Translations under genes and position numbers: made by a program
Notes under the pieces: model-generated
The model's input: only the letters and a program-made list of their open reading frames with translations
Databases searched by the model: none
What the model was told of the DNA's origin: nothing
In this document: positions 61,643 to 64,000 of the stretch, piece after piece
Layout of the letters: each line of letters begins with the position of its first letter
Position numbering within the stretch: the first letter of the stretch is position 1
Origin: Streptomyces humi
GTDB taxonomy: Bacteria > Actinomycetota > Actinomycetes > Streptomycetales > Streptomycetaceae
Assembly (NCBI RefSeq): GCF_001005085.2
Contig: NZ_LBMU02000015.1
Span: forward strand, 1 to 64,000
Length of the DNA: 64,000 nucleotides
Direction of reading: 5' to 3'

Positions 61643-63751
61643 GTGCCGTGCGAAGGTGCGAAGGCGGTGCGTGCGATGAGTCCAGCCGAGGCTTCGGCGG
61701 CCGGGGGCGAGGAGCCCGCGCGCGGGCCCGTGCGACCCGGCGGGCTGCTGGACGTCCTGGGCGTGGCCTCCGTGGTGCTGGACGCCCAGGGGCGCATCGT
61801 GCTGTGGAGCCCGCAGGCGGAGGAGCTGTTCGGCTATCCGGCCGCCGAGGCGCTCGGGCAGTACGCGGCCCGCCTGATGGTGCACGAGCGGCACATCGAA
61901 CTGGTCGGGAAGCTGTTCTCCGAGGTGATGCGCACCGGGCAGAGCTGGGCCGGGGGTTTCCCCATCCGCCACAAGGACGGCACCACCCATGTGGTGGAGT
62001 TCCGCAACATGCGTCTCATGGACGACAACGGCGACGTCTTCGCGCTGGGTCTGGCCGCCGACCAGTCGACGGTCCGCCGTCTGGAGCAGGACGTCGCGCT
62101 CTCCGAGCGGATCGTGAAGCAGTCGCCGATCGGGCTGGCCGTCCTCGACACCGATCTGCGGTTCGTGTCGGTCAACCCGGCGATGGAGCGCATGAACGGC
62201 GTCCCCGCCGCGGAACACGTGGGCCGGACCGTCCGCGAGGTGCTGCCGTCCCTGGACGCCGACGAACTGGAGTCGGCCTACCTGCGGGTGCTGCGGACCG
62301 GCGAACCGGTCGTCGACGAACCCGCGGTGGGGCGCACCCCGGCCGACCCGGACGAGGAGCACATCTGGGCGGTGTCGGTCTACCGGCTGGAGGACGCCCT
62401 GGGCAACGTACTGGGCGTGGCGACGTCGGTGGTCGACATCACCGTGCCGTACCGGGCCGGTGTGGAGGCCGAGAACGCGCGCCGGCGACTGGCCGTCATC
62501 GCGGACGCCTCGGCCCGCATCGGCACCACCCTGGACCTCGAACGCACCGCCCGTGAGCTGGCCGCCGTCGCGGTGCCCGAGCTCGCCGACGTGGCGTCGG
62601 TGGATCTGCTGGACGCGGTGGTCGAGGGCCGGCGCAGCAGGCTCGGCCCCGCCGAGCCCGCGGTGCTCCGCGCGCTCGCCGTGCGCGCGGAGCCGGAGAC
62701 GGCGGCGGGGGCCGCCGAGACGCCGGGCACGGTCGCCCGGTACGCGCCGGACCGGCTGATCACCGCGTGCGTACGGACCGGCGAGGCCGTCGTCGTCCCG
62801 CGGGTCACGGCCGAGGACCTGGCGCGGATCGCCCGCTCGCCCGAGGCCGCCGAGCTGCTGGCCCGGGCCGGGGTGCACTCGTACCTGGCCGTGCCGCTGA
62901 TCGCGCGAGGCGAGGTGCTGGGCGCCCTGGACCTCAGACGCACCCGCACGCCGGCGCCGTTCGACGACGACGACCTGCTGCTGGCCCGGGAGCTGGCGGC
63001 GCGGGCGGCCGTGCAGATCGACAACGCCCGCTGGTACCAGAACGCCCGCACCACCGCGCTGACCCTCCAGCGCAGCCTGCTGCCCACCCACCCCAGGGTC
63101 ACCACCGGCCTGGAGGTGGCCTCCCGCTACCAGCCGGCGGGCGCCACCGTCGAGGTGGGCGGTGACTGGTTCGACGTGATCCCGCTGGAGGGCGGCCGGA
63201 CGGCGCTCGTGGTGGGCGACGTGATGGGCAGCGGCATCAACGCGGCCGCGACCATGGGGCGGCTGCGGACCGCGACCACCACCCTGGCCTCGCTCGGCCT
63301 GGACCCGGCGGTGCTCCTGGAGCACCTGGACAAGACCACCTCGGGCCTGGACCACTCCATCGCGACCTGCGTGTACGCCGTGCACGACCCGCGGCTGCGG
63401 CAGGTCCGGATCGCCAACGCCGGCCATCTGCCCCCGGCCCGGGTCCGCCCCGGGCGGCCGCCGGAGCTGCTGGACCTGCCCACCGGCGTCCCGCTGGGCG
63501 TCGGCGGCGTCCCCTTCGCCACGACCACCGTGGAGTTCGAACCGGGCGACGAGCTGGTGCTCTACACCGACGGCCTGGTGGAGACCCGCAGCCACTCCCT
63601 GGACGAGCGGCTGGACGAACTGCTGGCCCTCCTGGACGCCCCGGCCGGCCCGTTGGAGGAGACCTGCGACCGGCTGCTGCGGGAGCTGCACCACCCCGAC
63701 AACCACGACGACGTGGCACTGCTCATCGCGCGAGCGCAGGAACTGTCGTAG
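61643..63751 (+). CDS. PAS-PAS-GAF-PP2C (SpoIIE-type) phosphatase
   Basis: 702 residues from GTG 61643 (GGGGGA just upstream); ATG 61676 is a possible alternative start. Domains: PAS (about 35-150, DAQGRIVLWSPQAEELFGYPAAE), second PAS (155-275, DTDLRFVSVNPAMERMNGVPA), GAF (290-465, ending AVQIDNARWYQ), then a PP2C/SpoIIE phosphatase (490-700) with metal ligands in GGDWFDV, GDVMGSGINAA, IANAGHLPP, LYTDGLVE and DDVALL. No C-terminal anti-sigma kinase domain is present. Such proteins dephosphorylate anti-anti-sigma factors in response to signals sensed by PAS and GAF. It is transcribed alone. Confidence 0.93.
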   Translation: MPCEGAKAVRAMSPAEASAAGGEEPARGPVRPGGLLDVLGVASVVLDAQGRIVLWSPQAEELFGYPAAEALGQYAARLMVHERHIELVGKLFSEVMRTGQSWAGGFPIRHKDGTTHVVEFRNMRLMDDNGDVFALGLAADQSTVRRLEQDVALSERIVKQSPIGLAVLDTDLRFVSVNPAMERMNGVPAAEHVGRTVREVLPSLDADELESAYLRVLRTGEPVVDEPAVGRTPADPDEEHIWAVSVYRLEDALGNVLGVATSVVDITVPYRAGVEAENARRRLAVIADASARIGTTLDLERTARELAAVAVPELADVASVDLLDAVVEGRRSRLGPAEPAVLRALAVRAEPETAAGAAETPGTVARYAPDRLITACVRTGEAVVVPRVTAEDLARIARSPEAAELLARAGVHSYLAVPLIARGEVLGALDLRRTRTPAPFDDDDLLLARELAARAAVQIDNARWYQNARTTALTLQRSLLPTHPRVTTGLEVASRYQPAGATVEVGGDWFDVIPLEGGRTALVVGDVMGSGINAAATMGRLRTATTTLASLGLDPAVLLEHLDKTTSGLDHSIATCVYAVHDPRLRQVRIANAGHLPPARVRPGRPPELLDLPTGVPLGVGGVPFATTTVEFEPGDELVLYTDGLVETRSHSLDERLDELLALLDAPAGPLEETCDRLLRELHHPDNHDDVALLIARAQELS

Positions 63752-63779
63752 CCCTCCCCCGGACCGGCCGGCCTCATCG

Positions 63780-64000
63780 GATTCACAGGGGGACCGTCGA
63801 CTCGGACGTCAAGGTGCGCGGGGACGCCGACTCGCTGAAGAAGGGCGCGACCGCGGTCCTGGTGGGCACCCGCGGCGCCGGCGGCGGACCGACCGCCTCG
63901 GCCGCGTTCTCGGGTGACCTCACGCGCATGGGCCGGGGCGGCATGCGCGACCACGGCGGCCCCTGGCAGCACCCCGGCGACCGCTCACCGTCACCGAGCC
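63780..64000 (+). pseudogene. Coding remnant or start-less fragment, open to window edge
   Basis: In one plus frame the sequence from about 63795 on reads GTVDSDVKVRGDADSLKKGA... and continues through TASAAFSGDLTRMGRGGMRDH to the window end with fully GC-biased third positions. The VKVRGDADSLKKGATAVLVGT stretch (shown in part) is reminiscent of secreted DUF5666-like proteins. No start codon with ribosome binding site or signal peptide fits between it and the phosphatase stop, so it looks like a 5'-deleted gene. A gene with an odd start continuing beyond 64000 remains possible. Confidence 0.35.

Overview
The window is very GC-rich DNA with almost exclusively G/C third codon positions, GTG and TTG starts, short purine-rich ribosome binding sites, a rare TTA codon, and gene families typical of Streptomyces (DUF6479-like and SCO2400-like proteins, LacI-controlled sugar ABC transporters, SpoIIE-type phosphatases). 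It is most likely chromosomal DNA of a Streptomyces species. I see no rRNA, tRNA, phage, insertion sequence, CRISPR array or replication origin.

Layout. 1-6.3 kb: truncated Ser/Thr kinase, an acyl-CoA dehydrogenase/MpaB oxygenase pair, cupin, copper-binding four-helix protein, small membrane protein, and an isomerase/dehydrogenase pair. 6.5-11.8 kb: a methyltransferase coupled to a 20-residue leader peptide, then a two-component system with an MMPL exporter. 12-19 kb: LacI regulator, sugar ABC importer and GH42 beta-galactosidase. 19-25.5 kb: zinc-ribbon membrane protein, secreted glycosidase with its LacI regulator, and a zinc-ribbon/SPFH-GYF pair. 26.2-38.5 kb: the unusual locus described below. 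38.6-43.8 kb: secreted lipase-like hydrolase, APH-family phosphotransferase with a 13-bp repeat array, and LysR/MDR reductase. 43.8-52 kb: beta-helix protein, GH43-like enzyme, second ABC importer and LacI regulator. 52-54.3 kb: dhaKLM. 54.3-64 kb: GH75 chitosanase, Fn3 lipoprotein, fadH-PadR operon, secreted unknowns, a PAS-PAS-GAF-PP2C phosphatase and a coding remnant at the right edge.

The most interesting region is 26.2-38.5 kb. It holds, in order, a PucR regulator (divergent), an acyl-CoA carboxylase beta subunit, a FadD32-like fatty acyl-AMP ligase, an ACP-KS-AT-ACP-TE polyketide synthase with the domain order of mycobacterial Pks13, an antigen-85-like secreted esterase, a second paralogous PucR (with a TTA codon), and a cutinase. 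This is the gene content of the mycobacterial accD4-pks13-fadD32-culp6-fbp locus, which makes and transfers mycolic acids, yet Streptomyces is not known to make mycolates. I infer a condensase system that joins a FAAL-activated fatty acid to a carboxylated acyl-CoA to give an alpha-branched beta-keto lipid, with two secreted acyl hydrolases or transferases acting on the product.

Several intergenic regions carry tandem repeats or palindromes that look like operators. Examples are a TNNAACNNGTTNNA palindrome before both the acyl-CoA dehydrogenase and fadH, a 13-bp array sharing an 11-mer with that site, a triple 14-bp repeat before a lacI gene, a 35-bp minisatellite inside the Pks13-like locus and a 31-bp one after dhaM.
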